Shown here in pieces: positions 10,603 to 24,564 of a stretch of 64,000 nt of DNA; position 1 is the first letter of the stretch, and each line of letters opens with the position of its first letter. The notes below the pieces were generated by a model that was not told the DNA's origin, did not search any database, and saw only the letters and a list, made by a program, of their open reading frames with translations. Source of the DNA: Malus domestica (lineage: Eukaryota > Streptophyta > Magnoliopsida > Rosales > Rosaceae); NCBI RefSeq assembly GCF_042453785.1, contig NC_091664.1:29746501-29810500 (forward strand), in the 5' to 3' direction. The position numbers were made by a program, and so were the translations under genes.

Positions 10603-10732
10603 AGAGTTGTTAGATTCGATTCTCGTTAAATGTGAATTTGAATCACATTATTGTTAACCTATTATGAGGTTAAGCTCACATTCTTTCCTTTAGTGTATAT
10701 AATATCGTTTGTTTAAAAAAAAAATAAAAATA
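10603..10732 (+). mobile_element. 5'-truncated tRNA-derived SINE (Au-like), 3' part
   Basis: The unit ends TATAATATCGTTTGTT plus an A-rich tail and is flanked by GAGGATTA (10595-10602 and 10733-10740). It matches the 3' half of the longer minus-strand copy at 37335-37504 (AATTTGAATCACATTATTG..., GAGGTTAAGC). The box A half is missing. Confidence 0.65.
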
Positions 10733-10943
10733 GAGGATTAGGATTACACATCTTTTACCTTTCATTAGAGTTTCAATATAATTTAAGTTCGTACTTATAG
10801 TCTAAAATAATATTTACTGTTATTGTACTTTAAAAAAAAAAATATATATTTTCTCTCTAAGTTTGAATATTCGAGTAACTGATTCTCTTTTGATTTATAT
10901 GATTTGAATGACATAAATAAACAAAAGTATGTAAAAAAAATGC

Positions 10944-11097
10944 GTGTGAAAATCACTTGCCGTGAATATAAGTTCATGGGGTTAAGTTTTACACTTTTGA
11001 AATTTAGATGATTTGAAAACGTGTGAAAATCACTTCCTGTGAATGTAAGTCCATGGGGTTAAGTTTTACACTTTTGAAATGTAGGTGATTTGAAAAT
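10944..11097. repeat. two tandem copies of a 77-bp unit
   Basis: GTGTGAAAATCACTT begins units at 10944 and 11021. The two differ at only a few positions (ATAAGTTCATGG versus GTAAGTCCATGG). Confidence 0.8.
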
Positions 11098-11163
11098 AAG
11101 GTAAATTGTTAATCATACATTTTCTTAACAAATAATTGTGTCATTAGAATAGAAAGAAATATC

Positions 11164-11276
11164 ACAAGTGACCCTCAACTACAGTGGTAGAGAAGAGTGT
11201 TCGCTTTGCACTACGACGTGAGTTCGAACCTTGTCGGCTCTCTAATATAATATATTTATCGTTTGACAAAAAAATA
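11164..11276 (+). mobile_element. tRNA-derived SINE, family B
   Basis: Pol III box A (AGTGGTAGAG, about 11187) and box B (GTTCGAACC, about 11222) are followed by an A-rich tail after ATCGTTTGAC. Imperfect flanking duplications (16 of 18 matches) lie at 11146-11163 and 11277-11294. It is related to 37537-37669 on the other strand. Confidence 0.75.
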
Positions 11277-11294
11277 AGAATAAAAAGAATTATC

Positions 11295-12509
11295 TCTTTT
11301 ACAAGATGAAGAATCGAGGGCAGATATGTTGAAATTTAATTCATTGGAACAAAAATTAGATTCAATGGATTTGCGGGTGGTAAATTTCAATTTGTGTATA
11401 TTATATTTATCTTGTTGGCGTGATTGTTTGGTAACCATCTGTGATTCAATCAAATCTATGAAAATTGAGTGCTGACCAGCTGCTCCCACAACTAGATCAG
11501 TACTCACCAACTAGATAGCAAGAACACAAGGACCTTTATTTATTTATTTATTTATTTTTGTTGAATAAAGTAATTGTTAATTTGCATCAAATTTGTGTAA
11601 CCAAAGTCAACTACAATATTTGTATTGCTAAAAACATGTTTCATCTCAACATAAACCGTTTTGGAAGAGAAAGAAAACATCTAATCTGAAAAATTCTTTA
11701 GTTCGAACGTTTTTGTATGATAACCTAACACAAGAAAGTAGGATCGATACTAGACTAAGAAGGTGGCATTGGAAGAAGGGGGTTGGAAGGGATCAAAATA
11801 AATAGAGTAGTCATATATATTGACAGACGAACAATCATGTGGTACGGTCGTTTGAGTTTACAAATTTTTCCACTCTAAGACACATCTACTTGCCACTTAA
11901 TGATATGATCGAGTGATATTTTTTTCAACTTGTAAATAAAGATATTTAATTTCAATGGTCATAGATGAAGAGTTCAATACTAATATATAAAAAAAGCATG
12001 ATTTAACTCTAAATCTACCTATTAAAAAAATATTTTATTTTATAGAAAAGAGAAAAGTAAATTTATAGTAAGAAAAAAAACTAACAAAATAAATTTATCC
12101 TCTTCTGTGTGACATTCCTTGTTTAATAATACACTTGTGTTGTAAACATTGATGGATTAATGAATGCCCACGTAGTAATGTGGACTTGGAAAAATAATGA
12201 TGATTGTATTTGTGTGATACTTTCAAAAAATGTGTGCTGTGCTTTTTAAGATGTAATTATTATGTTCGTTTGGGTTGCTTTATAAATAGAATTAAAGATC
12301 AATAACATCAGTATTTCTTCCTCCCTCATTTATCTCTCATCCTCTTGTTATAGGCAAAATACGATATTTAACATCTGCTTCGTTCGTGTCACTAATAAAA
12401 ATTATCACTTTAACTTTTGCTTATTTATAACAACTTGTTATATGTAAGTTTTTATTCCTAAGCGGTAAACCTGCATCTCTTCGGCTTCGGATTCTTCAAC
12501 TGACCCACA
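11295..12509. other. AT-rich intergenic upstream of the PITH gene
   Basis: No gene or defined repeat seen apart from short (TTTA)n and CT runs. The 3' part should contain the promoter of the PITH gene. Confidence 0.5.
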
Positions 12510-12516
12510 ATATATA
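12510..12516 (+). promoter_or_regulatory. TATA box of the PITH gene
   Basis: ATATATAG lies about 100 bp upstream of the ATG, followed by a CT-rich leader (about 12538-12569). Confidence 0.5.
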
Positions 12517-12614
12517 GCTTTCGTACCCCAAACTCCCATCTCTCTCTCTGTCTCTCTCTGTCTCTCTCGTTCCCGTCGTCCAAATTTCAACTCAAACTGT
12601 CAATCTCGTCAACC

Positions 12615-14907
12615 ATGTCTGCAGAATCGGCTAGTGCAATCCAAAGAAGCCAAGTAAGTAAAACACCCTCTTCCCAATTTCGTCGCTAAAAGTAAAAACA
12701 ACATCCGAAAATTGGTGGGAAAAAGTTTGAATCTGGCATCTGGGTTTCTCCTAAAGATCAAAACCCAGTTTTTGAATTACCCAATTTCTTTCCCGGCCCA
12801 GAGAATTCCAAATTCTGATCCTGCAGTACGACACTGCTTAAAGGCTGCTAATTTTGTTTTTGGGGCAGGTTGATCTATTGGACTTCATAGATTGGTCAGG
12901 TGTTGAATGCCTCAACCAAAGCACTTCTCACTCTGTTGCCAACGCTCTCAAGCAGGTAAATTTTATAATTGTTCACTCTGTTTCACTTGTTTTAATCTTT
13001 TTTACCTGGAGAATTATTTGTTTTGTTATTGTTTCTTGGATGTAATTTGATGGGGTTTTGTTAAAATATTGTTAAGATTTACGATTGATGTTGTGTAATT
13101 TCAGTTTTTGTGTTTTAATGATATAGTTCGATTAGTACTTGAACATGTGTTGGATTGGATGTAACGGGGAGTTTTACTTACTTACTCTTGCTGATTAACG
13201 ATTAGGGTTATAGAGAAGATGATGGTTTGAATCTGGAGAGCGATGCGGATGAGCAGCTTTTGATTTATATACCTTTTCTTCAAGTCGTAAAACTACACTC
13301 TATCATCGTCAAGGGGCCTGAAGACGAAGGTAGCATTCAATGTTTCTTAATACAGTTCAGCTGCATGTGACCGTGCTTGCTAAATTAATCTTGTTAGTGC
13401 TATGCTTGAATACACTGATATGCTTTGATCTGAATGCATAGGCGACTGTTCTTGAAGGTGTTATTTGTTTTCGGTATTGATGTTACGTTTCTTTGATTTT
13501 CTTGGCACTTGCTTCTATCTTTCGTTATAAAATCTTATGACAGTGGAGCCGTCCCAACATATTTCATTTAGGGTTCACAGTAACAATGTATTTGATCTCT
13601 TGTCATATTCACTGTTTTACGGTTTATAAGGACAATGAAAGTTTTGATTATACATAAATATATGTTTTTGTAACCATGGAGATTAAGAAGCTACCGATCT
13701 CAACCAAATTGCAAAAGGATCATGTTTTTTCTCATTTGGTGATTGTAATCCAAAAATTGGTGTAATGTCATTGTATTTAAAAAAAAATAAGCCTAAGCAG
13801 CAACTACTAATTGAGTGAACACGAAAGTTGATAATGGAGCATTTTTGGCCTGCATATCGTAACTGTTATCGCACAAAGTTTTCTTCTTTGCTGGAAAACC
13901 ATTGAACAAATGAATGTTTTCTCAATGTTGGCATTGTTCAAGGTTATATTACAGGAATGGGATATGAACTTCCCCTGAGAAAGATGGTTTTCCAGCCTTC
14001 TTGGCTTTTATACCACTTTGCTTCGTCTATGTTTTTTCATTTTTCTTTTCTCTTTACTTGGCCTCTTAGTTAACCAAATTGTAGTTTTCGTTATATGTTT
14101 TATCCTGAAATTTTTTCTTCGGAACGATATATGAAATGATGTTTGATACTGTTCTAACCTTAAGAATGATATTTAGGTCCCAAGACCATGAAACTTTTTT
14201 CAAACAAGGAGCACATGGGATTCAGGTATTATTCTGCAACAATTACCTTCATCGATCGTGGATGAATGCATTCAGTTTAATTGATAAATGCATTTCTTAT
14301 TGATTATGGCAGCAACGTCAATGACTACCCAGCAAGTGACACCATTGATTTATCCCCTGATAATTTAAAGGTTAGGATTCTGTAACTACGACATCTACTA
14401 TGTGATTCTTTTGCTTGGCGAAGCCAATTCAGCGATGCATATTTGGAAGAGTTCTGTGTTATATTTGATGTTATTTTTATACGTTACAGGGAAAACCAGT
14501 TGTTTTGAAGTATGTCAAGTTTCAAAATGTTCGCAGGTATCTTACTCAAACCTATTTTCTGTTCATATACTAGTTTATTTGCTCTTAGTCGATCTGATTC
14601 AATTGAAAGTCGTTATATTTGTTTCAGCTTGACTGTTTTTATCGAGGACAATCAATCCGGCTCAGAAAGCACAAAAGTTCAAAAGATTGTTCTTTGTGGA
14701 ACAACGTAAGTTTCTATTATTCCTCAATCACATTACACGGTCTACGTTCTGTTGATTTGTACATCTGACATGTGACCGATCTTCCATTTTGATAACAGTA
14801 TCGACGTATATTACATGCTGTACGTATCTGATGGCTTTTTCATCGTGTTATGTAGGGTGGAAACGACAGACATGAAGGGCTTGAAGAAAATTGAGGACGG
14901 ACACTGA
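12615..14907 (+). CDS. PITH domain-containing protein (At3g04780-like)
   Basis: Eight exons: 12615-12653, 12869-12955, 13206-13329, 14177-14225, 14313-14370, 14490-14536, 14628-14705 and 14856-14907. Introns are GT-AG and the spliced frame of 534 bp gives 177 aa. The protein starts [20 protein letters not shown] and contains the full PITH domain (the C-terminal domain of thioredoxin-like proteins), with [52 protein letters not shown] and the final [15 protein letters not shown]. There is no thioredoxin domain, as in the short plant members. Proteasome association is known for the thioredoxin-like relative TXNL1; the role of the stand-alone plant protein is not settled. The order RPI-PITH is conserved with Arabidopsis as I recall it. 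Confidence 0.92.
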
Positions 14908-15256
14908 AGAAGGAGAGAAAAGTAGAAGAAGTAGAAGAATGAACAAATTGGATCATCCAAATTTAAAAACCATAGTGATCATCTAGCAACCCTATTTGGT
15001 TTATGTTGCATATTATATTTCAGGATTATTATCTACTTTCTGTTGGGATTCTTCACCGAACTTGTTACACTATCCCAAGGTCAGCGCATACGACAAGTCT
15101 TTTTAGGGACTTACTCTCTCCAGTTTTTCACATTGATGTGTCACGTGAGATATTTTATCTCTCTTGGCTTTGCTGCGCAATTTAACTAGAAACTTTGCAC
15201 TTCTCTCTCATAGTATATTTATGAAAGAAAAAAAATTATAAAAAGATGGTAAAATT

Positions 15257-15264
15257 AAAAAAAA
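15257..15264 (-). terminator. Pol III T-run terminator of tRNA-Gly copy 1
   Basis: Eight T residues on the minus strand lie five bases past the discriminator base of the tRNA. Confidence 0.7.
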
Positions 15265-15268
15265 GAAA

Positions 15269-15339
15269 TGCACCAGCCGGGAATCGAACCCGGGTCTGTA
15301 CCGTGGCAGGGTACTATTCTACCACTAGACCACTGGTGC
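15269..15339 (-). tRNA. tRNA-Gly (anticodon GCC), copy 1
   Basis: A 71-nt cloverleaf reads on the minus strand GCACCAGTGGTCTAGTGGTA..., with GCC in the anticodon loop (CTGCCACG), GGTTCGATTCC in the T arm, a closing acceptor CTGGTGC and discriminator A. Box A and box B are intact. It is identical in sequence to the copy at 20703-20773 and has a T-run downstream. It lies about 650 bp beyond the stop of AKR copy 1 on the same strand. Confidence 0.97.
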
Positions 15340-15789
15340 TAATGTGTTGGATGCGGCTCCCCCTTAGTTATTGAACGCAGCATAGAGGAACTGAAAAAGA
15401 AACTAAACTGGATTTGTCCTCAATTGCAAAATGACTCATTGGCAATTATTTTATTAATTTTGTCTAACATTGCCTATAAACAAATGATAAAAAAATAAGA
15501 TAGTTACGATAAAAAGAATAATACCAGAGAGATTCAAACTCTATTTAAATTACACAACAGCTTATAAAAAATTCAATGCTTAATTTGCTAAACTCAAGCC
15601 CAAAAGCATGAGTGACTACTATAAAAAAAATTCCAAAGTTTAGACGTATAAAAATATCACCTCGCACTCTTCTCTTATGTATTTTTCATACAAGAAAAAG
15701 TGCACGATGACCGTCTAAGGGTGTAAATAGCAGGGTCAGTTCACAAAGAACAATGTTAGTCAAGTCCGACAGTGAGGAGAGATTTTTTT

Positions 15790-15925
15790 AGTGTGATCGG
15801 GGTGATACACGTATTGGGGTGATACACGTATTACTATATAAATTGTGAGATATGTGTACTAAAAAGTTAATAACTTAAAAAATAAAATTTCCCACCACTT
15901 CTATTAAAACACGTGGTGTACCACT
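15790..15925 (+). repeat. MITE-like repeat, copy paired with 31549-31676
   Basis: The block from GTGTGATCGGGGTGATACAC to CACGTGGTGTACC is similar to the reverse complement of 31549-31676 (shared AAAAGTTAATAACTTAAAAAA and TTTCCCACC). Ends show GGTG-TACAC type inverted similarity. Non-coding. Both copies lie beside AKR remnants. Confidence 0.6.
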
Positions 15926-15989
15926 TGTGTTTTTGTCAAAATTAAAAATTTCTCGACAGGGAGATCGAAACGTTTCCATGTCCTAAAGC

Positions 15990-18900
15990 TCAGATCTTAG
16001 AGCCTTTCAGAGGAGGAGTGTTGGCGAGCTTCCATTGCAACCCTATCAGGCGCCCATTATCTCTATCACCAGCTACTTGGTGGATTGATACAGCATCAGA
16101 AACTTCTTTCACGTTTTCTTCCTTCAGCTTCACTGCCAAGGAGCCAATGTTGGAGTCCAGGTTCCTAATCTTTGTTGTCCCTGCAGCCGAAATTCAAAAG
16201 CCGATGAACAATGTGTCGATGGAGAGTAATTATTTTTCGTCGCCTGATTCCCGGGTGTGTAAAATATACTTAGGAAGATTTGTAACCACAAAAGAAACAT
16301 GAAATATCAAGCGAGTTAAACTCACTAGCATGGAAACAATGAGCTTCAGGTGCTATGTAGCAGATTTTACATCGATCGAAGTTGAAGAGAATGAAAGTGT
16401 TACGAGGACTCACCCGGGATAGGTACAACATCATTTCCTTGGTGGAGAACCCATGCTAGTGCTAGTTGAGCAGGAGAGTTTTTTACTGAGGATTTCTACT
16501 CGATTGTACGTGTTCTTGTTCTTGTCTAAGTTTTCTCCTACCGGGGCTGTGAGGTCTTACAAAACGAAGAAAAACAAGGTTTCAATAGGAATCTTGTGGA
16601 TGCAACACTTTTAATGATTACGCGAGCTCCGTTAACCCCAAGTGTTATTCCACAGGACCAACATTTACTTTTACAAAGGACTGAGGAGAAGAAATTACCA
16701 CATAACTATTTGCAGAAACACTGTCAACTACACCTTTGCCACCGAAAAATCCACGACCAAGTGTACTATATGGAACCATTCCAATGCGAAGCTCCCTGTA
16801 TGCGATAACATTGAGAAAAACATTTCATAAACACTACGAGATCATCTTCAAAAACATTCCCTTTTCTACTTACAGAATGGAATTATGGAAACAATTCATG
16901 GTAACAGTTTTGCATAACTCAGAGTTTCAGATTGGATTTTGAACGTACCTGCAAAGTGGAACAATATCTTCCTCAATATCACGAGTCCAGAGGGACCACT
17001 CGATTTGTAAATCTGTGATCGGATGAACTGTGTGTGCCCTCCTTACTGTGTTCGGGCTGGCTTCAGATAACCCGATATACTTTACTTTTCCTTCTTCCAC
17101 TAGTTTCTTCATCTCATGCATCTAAGCTCCACGAAAATATAGGTATCTAAGAAATTTTTATACAAGTTTGGTGCTTAGTGGATTGAGGAAGAGAATGACG
17201 TTCAGTTTCCTCAATAGGCACCGAAGTGTCCACCCGGTGGTAATAGTACAGATCAATGTAGTCCACATCAAGACGTTTCAAGCTCCCCTCGCAGGATAAG
17301 CGGACATACTCAGGAGTTCCCTTCGCTGAAATAATAGGAGGATCCGCCTGTCCAACAATACCAAACTTTGTAGCTACTTGAACTTTCTCCTTTGGCAACT
17401 GCTTCAAGGCCTAAATTATGCAAACGTTGCAGTTAGAATTAATGAACACATTGTTGTGCGGAAGCGTCAAATATGAAACCAATAAACTACAACGGCAAAA
17501 TATGACAAGACAAATAATCCAAAAGACACAAGGATTTATACTTGTTCGGCGTAAGCCTACATCCAGTTTCGAGACGGCGAGGAAATTCCACTAATATCAA
17601 AAGGAGATTACAAATAGAGTTTTAACTCTCAAACCTAAATCCCACATACAACCAATAGCTCTCACTCAAACTAAGAAACAAATGGAGAAGAAGAAACACA
17701 TATCAAAATTCTTCTCTCCCAAAAGCTACACAAGTAGCACCAACATCTTTGATTGAGTGATTACTAATAAAATAGAATAAGGAAAAGGGGGACATCATTA
17801 TGATGTCTAGCCCTGATTTGTGGCTTTTAGAAAGGCAAAGAATATGTGGCATTGTGTGATGAGTGCAGCCGAAAGAGAGAAACGGAGAGAGAGAAGGCGG
17901 GGCCTTTTGTTTATATTAAGGCATTTGGTTATGCCTTTGGATGTGGGGGAGCGGCAGATGAGAGAAACCAGGGAGAGCATTCGGCTCTCCCATTTGAATA
18001 TGAGCTGCTCCTTTCCACCATTTGTAATAATCCTATTTTGTTAGTAATCACTCAATCAAAGATGTTGGTGCTACTTGTGTAGCTTTTGGGAGAGAAGGAT
18101 TTTGATATGTGTTTCTTCTTCTCCATTTGTTTCTTAGTTTGAGTGAGAGCTATTGGTAGTATGTGAGATTTAGGTTTGAGAGTTAAAACTCTATTTGTAA
18201 TCTCCTTTTGATATTAGTGGAATTTCCTCGTCGTCTCGGAACTGGATGTAGGCTTACGCCGAACCAGTATAAATCCTTGTGTCTTTTGGATTATTTGTCT
18301 TGTCATATTTTGCCGTTGTAGTTTATTGGTTTCATATTTGACGCTTCCGCACAACAAGTGGTATCAGAGCTCCGGATTTCAACTTTAGGGTTTTGTACTA
18401 GTATGTATATGAAACCTTCGAATATGTTGGTGAAATATGATATTGAAAATTTTGACAGGAGGAATGACTTTGGCATTTGGTTAATTGGAGACATAAGTTT
18501 TGTTTGCATTGCTGCGAAATGCGTGGCGTTGAAGAAGGATGGTAAGGGACCATGCTGCAGTCCCTGAGCTCGCAGATTGGAGAATGGTTCCGAAAACAGC
18601 ATATCTGCTGCAATGTTGTTGAAATGTTGGTGTTCGAAGGCTGCAGGTGTAGTGTACTGTTTTGGTAGATTCTTTGTTGGTCATCTTTGCACCGGCGGTG
18701 TTTGTGGGCTGTTGTCGACGAGTTGAGTGGGAAGGAGAAAAAGTAGAAGCTGTTGAGCATTGAAAAGAAAACGTTGGTTCCTTTTCTTTCGGCATTTGTT
18801 TTGGTAGAATGACATCATGATGACAAATGATGTTGTTGGCTGAAAAAAAAAAGGATTAAGTTTTCTTCTCTTTGGCATTTTTTTTTCAACGGCAAAGGAT

Positions 18901-20435
18901 TTTTTTTTCTTCACTCCCACTAGTTGCCTTTGGAGCAAGTTGATGGAAACATTGGAGGAGTTTGTGAGGGCCAATTTGTTGAGTTATGCAAGTTTGGATA
19001 GTGAGGCACCACACTATTTTGGATACACCACATGCACTGCAGAACTTTTGTGTGGAACCCTCTTGTAGAAGGCAAGTTATATGCTTTCTAACTTTGTTTG
19101 GTTTATGTACATTTGGTTGGATATGTTTGCCACTGCTATTTGGTTGGTTTTGGATCTCCTGCTGATTATTTGAATTTGAAATTTTGGTTGTCCTGTTGGT
19201 GCTCATGTGATGATGGTAAACTTGAGTGAAGGGCATATTTTTGTATGTGGTATGTGAGACCTTGTTGCCAAATTTGTAATCAGTTTTCACTTGGAGAATG
19301 TGCCATGCTATGTGAATGAGTCTATTGGTGCAGTTTAAGACCATGGTGTTTGTGAGCAGGTGGAGTTCGTTGTGTGTCCAACTTTGGTATGGTGTGCTTG
19401 ATCTTTTGTTGGTGATATTGAAGAATTTCAGTTCTTCGTTTGAATCACCTTTTGTTTTGATCAAGGCACTTATGGTTTGCAAATTTGGAGAAGACGGTAG
19501 AGAAATGTTCACTTTCGTTGGCTTTGGTACAATTTGAGTCGAGGTGGAAATTGTTATGAGCACTGGTAAGTTTGGGGAATTTGATTTAGTTTCCGTTGTC
19601 TTTAGTTTGTACTTTGGGTGCTTATGGTGATTGTTGATTCGATTCTCTGTGATGCTTTCGGAACTTGGTCAAGGTGGAGATTGTTGGATTTGTGACCAAG
19701 TGGACAACAAGCCAAAATACCTTTCGGCTAATAAAATAGAATAAGGAAAAGGGGGACATCATTATGATGTCTAGCCCTTGATTTGTGGCTTTTACAAAGG
19801 CAAAGAATATGTGGCCTTGTGTGATGAGTGCAGCCGAAAGAGAGAAGAGGAGAGAGAGAAGGCGGGGCCTTTTGTTTCTCCTCTTCTCTCTTTCAGCTGC
19901 ACTCATCACACAAGGCCACATATTCTTTGCCTTTGCAAAAGCCACAAATCAAGGGCTAGACATCATAATGATCTCCCCCTTTTCCTTATTCTATTTTATT
20001 AGCCGAAAGATATTTTGGCTTGTTGTCCACTTGGTCACAAATCCAACACACATAGCATGTACGGAAGCTGCATATTTCTGCTCCTTTATCCAAAACACAT
20101 ACGAAACACGGAGACATAGACAATTAGCAAATTGTCTGCTACTTCACAATTTATATCTATCATGCATGCATCAAGGCTGTATACCTTAGACGTTCTCCCA
20201 ACCCTCGCAAAGCAGGAAGCCTTGTTGGCTTGGGGTCCCTTTTTACGCATGCATGCAGTAAATTCTCAGTTAAGTAACTTCATAAACTCGTGAGCGGAAA
20301 TACATACCTTCCCAAGAAGAATTTCATTCGCATGAGGTCCGTACACATCGGCTGTGTCAAAGAAAGTGATTCCTTTACTGAAGGCATGTTTTATTAGGGC
20401 GATACCATTCTCATCGGCGGCAATAGACATCCCTT
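15990..20435 (-). pseudogene. aldo-keto reductase (perakine reductase/PCNT115-like), copy 1, decayed
   Basis: Remnant exons align with the nearly intact copy at 22606-24325. Exon 2 (about 20435-20308) encodes GIALIKHAFSKGITFFDTADVYG, with a degenerate first half. Exon 3 is 17410-17204 (VATKFG, DLYYYHR), exon 4 17121-16949 (KYIGLSEAS), exon 5 16795-16699 (GRGFFGGKG), exon 6 about 16560-16428 and exon 7 16180-15990, ending at a TGA. Catalytic Asp, Tyr, Lys and His positions are still recognisable. Defects: exon 1 is absent, the exon 3 donor reads ACT|GA rather than GT, and exon 6 needs frame changes to follow the family. A 2.6-kb LTR element sits in intron 2. Active relatives are NADPH-dependent cytosolic oxidoreductases of about 345 aa. 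The pseudogene call is secure. Confidence 0.85.
17452..20048. mobile_element. Copia-type non-autonomous LTR element with palindromic ends, in AKR copy 1 intron 2
   Basis: A 2597-bp insertion has a perfect 5-bp duplication CACAT (17447-17451 and 20049-20053) and outer ends TGTTGTGC...CCAACA. Inside is a plus-oriented element: an LTR-type segment ending at 18356, a primer-binding site TGGTATCAGAGC (18359-18370, Copia type), about 1.3 kb of interior with a short gag-like start, a purine tract (19671-19681) and an LTR start TGTTGGATT at 19682. Each end is followed by an inverted copy of the same LTR: 17452-17766 mirrors 18041-18356, and about 19878-20048 mirrors about 19682-19852. No polymerase region is present. 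It is a fossil and non-autonomous. The close match of the arms suggests it is fairly young. Confidence 0.75.
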
Positions 20436-20689
20436 GCCCTCGCAAAGCAGCAAATAATTTGTTAGATTAATTATGCAAACTGGGCAGTAGAAGAATGATT
20501 TTTGTAACACAAACAATGAAGAAAAGATATATTGAAAAATTGGGTGTTGCAAAATCTAATATGCGATGTTAGATATATTTTATTTCAAGTTCTTGGCTGG
20601 CTGCCCAATTTGACTCTACAAACTTTGCACTCCTCTCTCTCTCTGATAGTATCTTTCTGGAAAAAACAAAACAAAAAAGATGGTAAAAT

Positions 20690-20695
20690 AAAAAA
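20690..20695 (-). terminator. Pol III T-run terminator of tRNA-Gly copy 2
   Basis: Six T residues on the minus strand lie seven bases past the discriminator base. Confidence 0.65.
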
Positions 20696-20702
20696 TAAGA
20701 AT

Positions 20703-20773
20703 TGCACCAGCCGGGAATCGAACCCGGGTCTGTACCGTGGCAGGGTACTATTCTACCACTAGACCACTGGTGC
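20703..20773 (-). tRNA. tRNA-Gly (anticodon GCC), copy 2
   Basis: 71 nt, base-for-base identical to the tRNA at 15269-15339, with the same anticodon stem-loop and T arm and its own T-run. Flanks on both sides are also similar to those of copy 1 (AAAGATGGTAAAAT on one side, GTCCTCAATTGCAAAA on the other), showing it was copied as part of a larger segment together with an AKR gene. Confidence 0.97.
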
Positions 20774-21317
20774 CCACATGTCGGTTTCAGCTCCCGCGAG
20801 AGTATTGTATGCACAAAAAGTGGAGCAAGTGGTGCTAAAGAAGAAATTAAACCGAATGTTGTCCTCAATTGCAAAAAGACACATTGGAGATTATTGTCCA
20901 GTAGTCAGATAAGACAAACGACTCCGGGTTGGAATTGAAAATATCCAAAAATACATAATGTCCTTTCTACCCTAATACAACGTGTAAAAGCCAAGGGCAT
21001 TTTTGACTATCTAAATATTTTTTTAAAAGCATGAGTCGTGACCATCTTGAACCATAAAATACAAAACCTTAGCACGAGGAATAGGCGCCCCTGTTTATTT
21101 CGATCTTGTTTTATCGTTGTTTCTCGTGATTATATTCATCCAGTGTATTTTCTAACTAAAACGAGACAGATTTTATTTTTGATATTCACCTTTGAGTTAT
21201 GAATTAAATACTGTAGGTTATCTTATGCACTTTTTTTTAGTGTTTTTTATTTCTACTTTTCGACTTGGGTTATCGATTAAACTCGATAGTTGTGATTGTA
21301 TGTGTAAATTTAGGGTA

Positions 21318-21454
21318 GTGCTATCCACATACTAATTTTTACTTTTTACACATCTTTTTCAGTTTTCGATTATCAGATTGAATGAATAGAAGAAGATCAA
21401 TGACAAAAATTAACAAATGTGTGTAAAAATAAAAATAGGTGTGTGAATAATACT
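21318..21454. mobile_element. MITE of the TGCTATCCACAC family, copy 1
   Basis: About 137 bp with inverted ends TGCTATCCACATACTAATTT and, read inward from the right, AGTATTATTCACACACCTA. The centre holds AAGAAGATCAATGACAAAAATT, shared (with changes) with the copies at 34453-34589 and 49511-49649. No coding capacity. Confidence 0.7.
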
Positions 21455-21652
21455 TTCTTAAATTTATAGCATGTAAGTACATGAACGTTTCCAATGTCAA
21501 GCCTCCAAGTGGAGTTGGGAGGCCATGGATAGAGCATTAGAGCTTTTGCTTGAGGTACTATAGGTACGAGTTTTCTTTAGAGATCGGACGTCCATCCTTC
21601 GTTAAAGATTCAATCCATTAACAAGTTGTCGATATAGTATATTATATATTGT

Positions 21653-22363
21653 GTTCTAAAAATTGGTTTAAGCACTCGGCGGTGGAGCCCCAATCCGATT
21701 TGGGCTAAATCATTTAGGTAAGGCGGGAAGGATTTAGGCGGCCGCCTAGGCGTCTTTAGGCGCTCAAGGCAGCCTAGGCGATGCTAGGCGGCCAACTGAT
21801 TCTCGCTACAAATCTCCCCTCACATCTGCATGATCCACCGCCCACAACCCAAATCTTCAAACCTGCGCTCTTGCACCCAACATCAATCAATGAACCCAAG
21901 TAGATTGAGAATATACAGGGATGAATAATACACATAATCCGTCCATTGGGTTTTACTGCAGAGAGAGAAAAGGATCTGTTGAAGAGAAGAGAGAGAAAAA
22001 CTGAAAAAGGGAGGAAAGGAAAGGCATAAATGCTTAAAGCCTAGAGCCACTAAACAAATGATGGTTGATTGGGACTAGCATTGGAGAAAGGCTGTGGAAA
22101 ATGAGAGGTCTGTCAATTTAATTGAAAAAAAGGGCTTTTCGTTCAAGTTCGGTCCATTTTGTGGCCTACTATTTTGTTCGAAGAAAAAACAAACTAGACC
22201 CACTATTCTTTGTACAATTTTTTTTATTTTAAAAAAAGTCCTAAAAGTATATACATATACTCATATTTTATAATATATATTGTAAATTTATGTAAATCCG
22301 TCTAGGCACCTAGACGCTAGGCCCTAGTCCGCCGCCCAACTAGTGCCTAACATTTTTTAGAAC
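21653..22363. mobile_element. non-autonomous TIR element with GCCTAGGCG-rich subterminal repeats
   Basis: Ends GTTCTAAAAATTGG and, read inward from the right, GTTCTAAAAAATGTTAGGC. Near both ends are clusters of CCTAGGCG/CTAGGCGG motifs (21734-21800, 22303-22340). About 710 bp with no open frame of note. No clear target duplication, so the superfamily is open. Confidence 0.55.
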
Positions 22364-22605
22364 TTTGATTATATATATATATATATATCAATAAGGTTAG
22401 TATATAACATGTCAATAGTAGAATGCATTATTTTGTTATCGATACAAAATTAGTTATTTAACAAAGAACAAAAGTTTTGTGTTGAATTACTATTATAGAT
22501 ACCGTGAATACAAGAAATGAAGCAGACGCATTGGCATTGTAGCCAACACATCATATAGTCTTATTAATGCACACATACAAAAGAATCGAATGCATAAACA
22601 AACAT

Positions 22606-24325
<1,720 letters not shown>

Positions 24326-24564
24326 TCTTCTTCGTCTTCTTCTTCTTCTTCTGTGATCTTGCTGCACTCTTGGAACCCTTTTTTTTCACCTGTTTGGTGA
24401 AGTGAGCGAATTTAAAGGCGTTTTACGCACTAAACTTCATGTCATCATTGCTTACATCAGTGTATCTTTTAGATCACTGCGTGTGTCATTAGTGAATAGT
24501 CATTAAGGAACTAAACTATTGAGTATTATATCAAATGTTATTTGGAAGTTTGGTAGTGTCCTAA

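Noticed and set aside
11160-11280. A tRNA-like gene with box A and box B
   Set aside because: No cloverleaf can be drawn; the poly(A) tail, target duplications and a second copy at 37.6 kb show a SINE.
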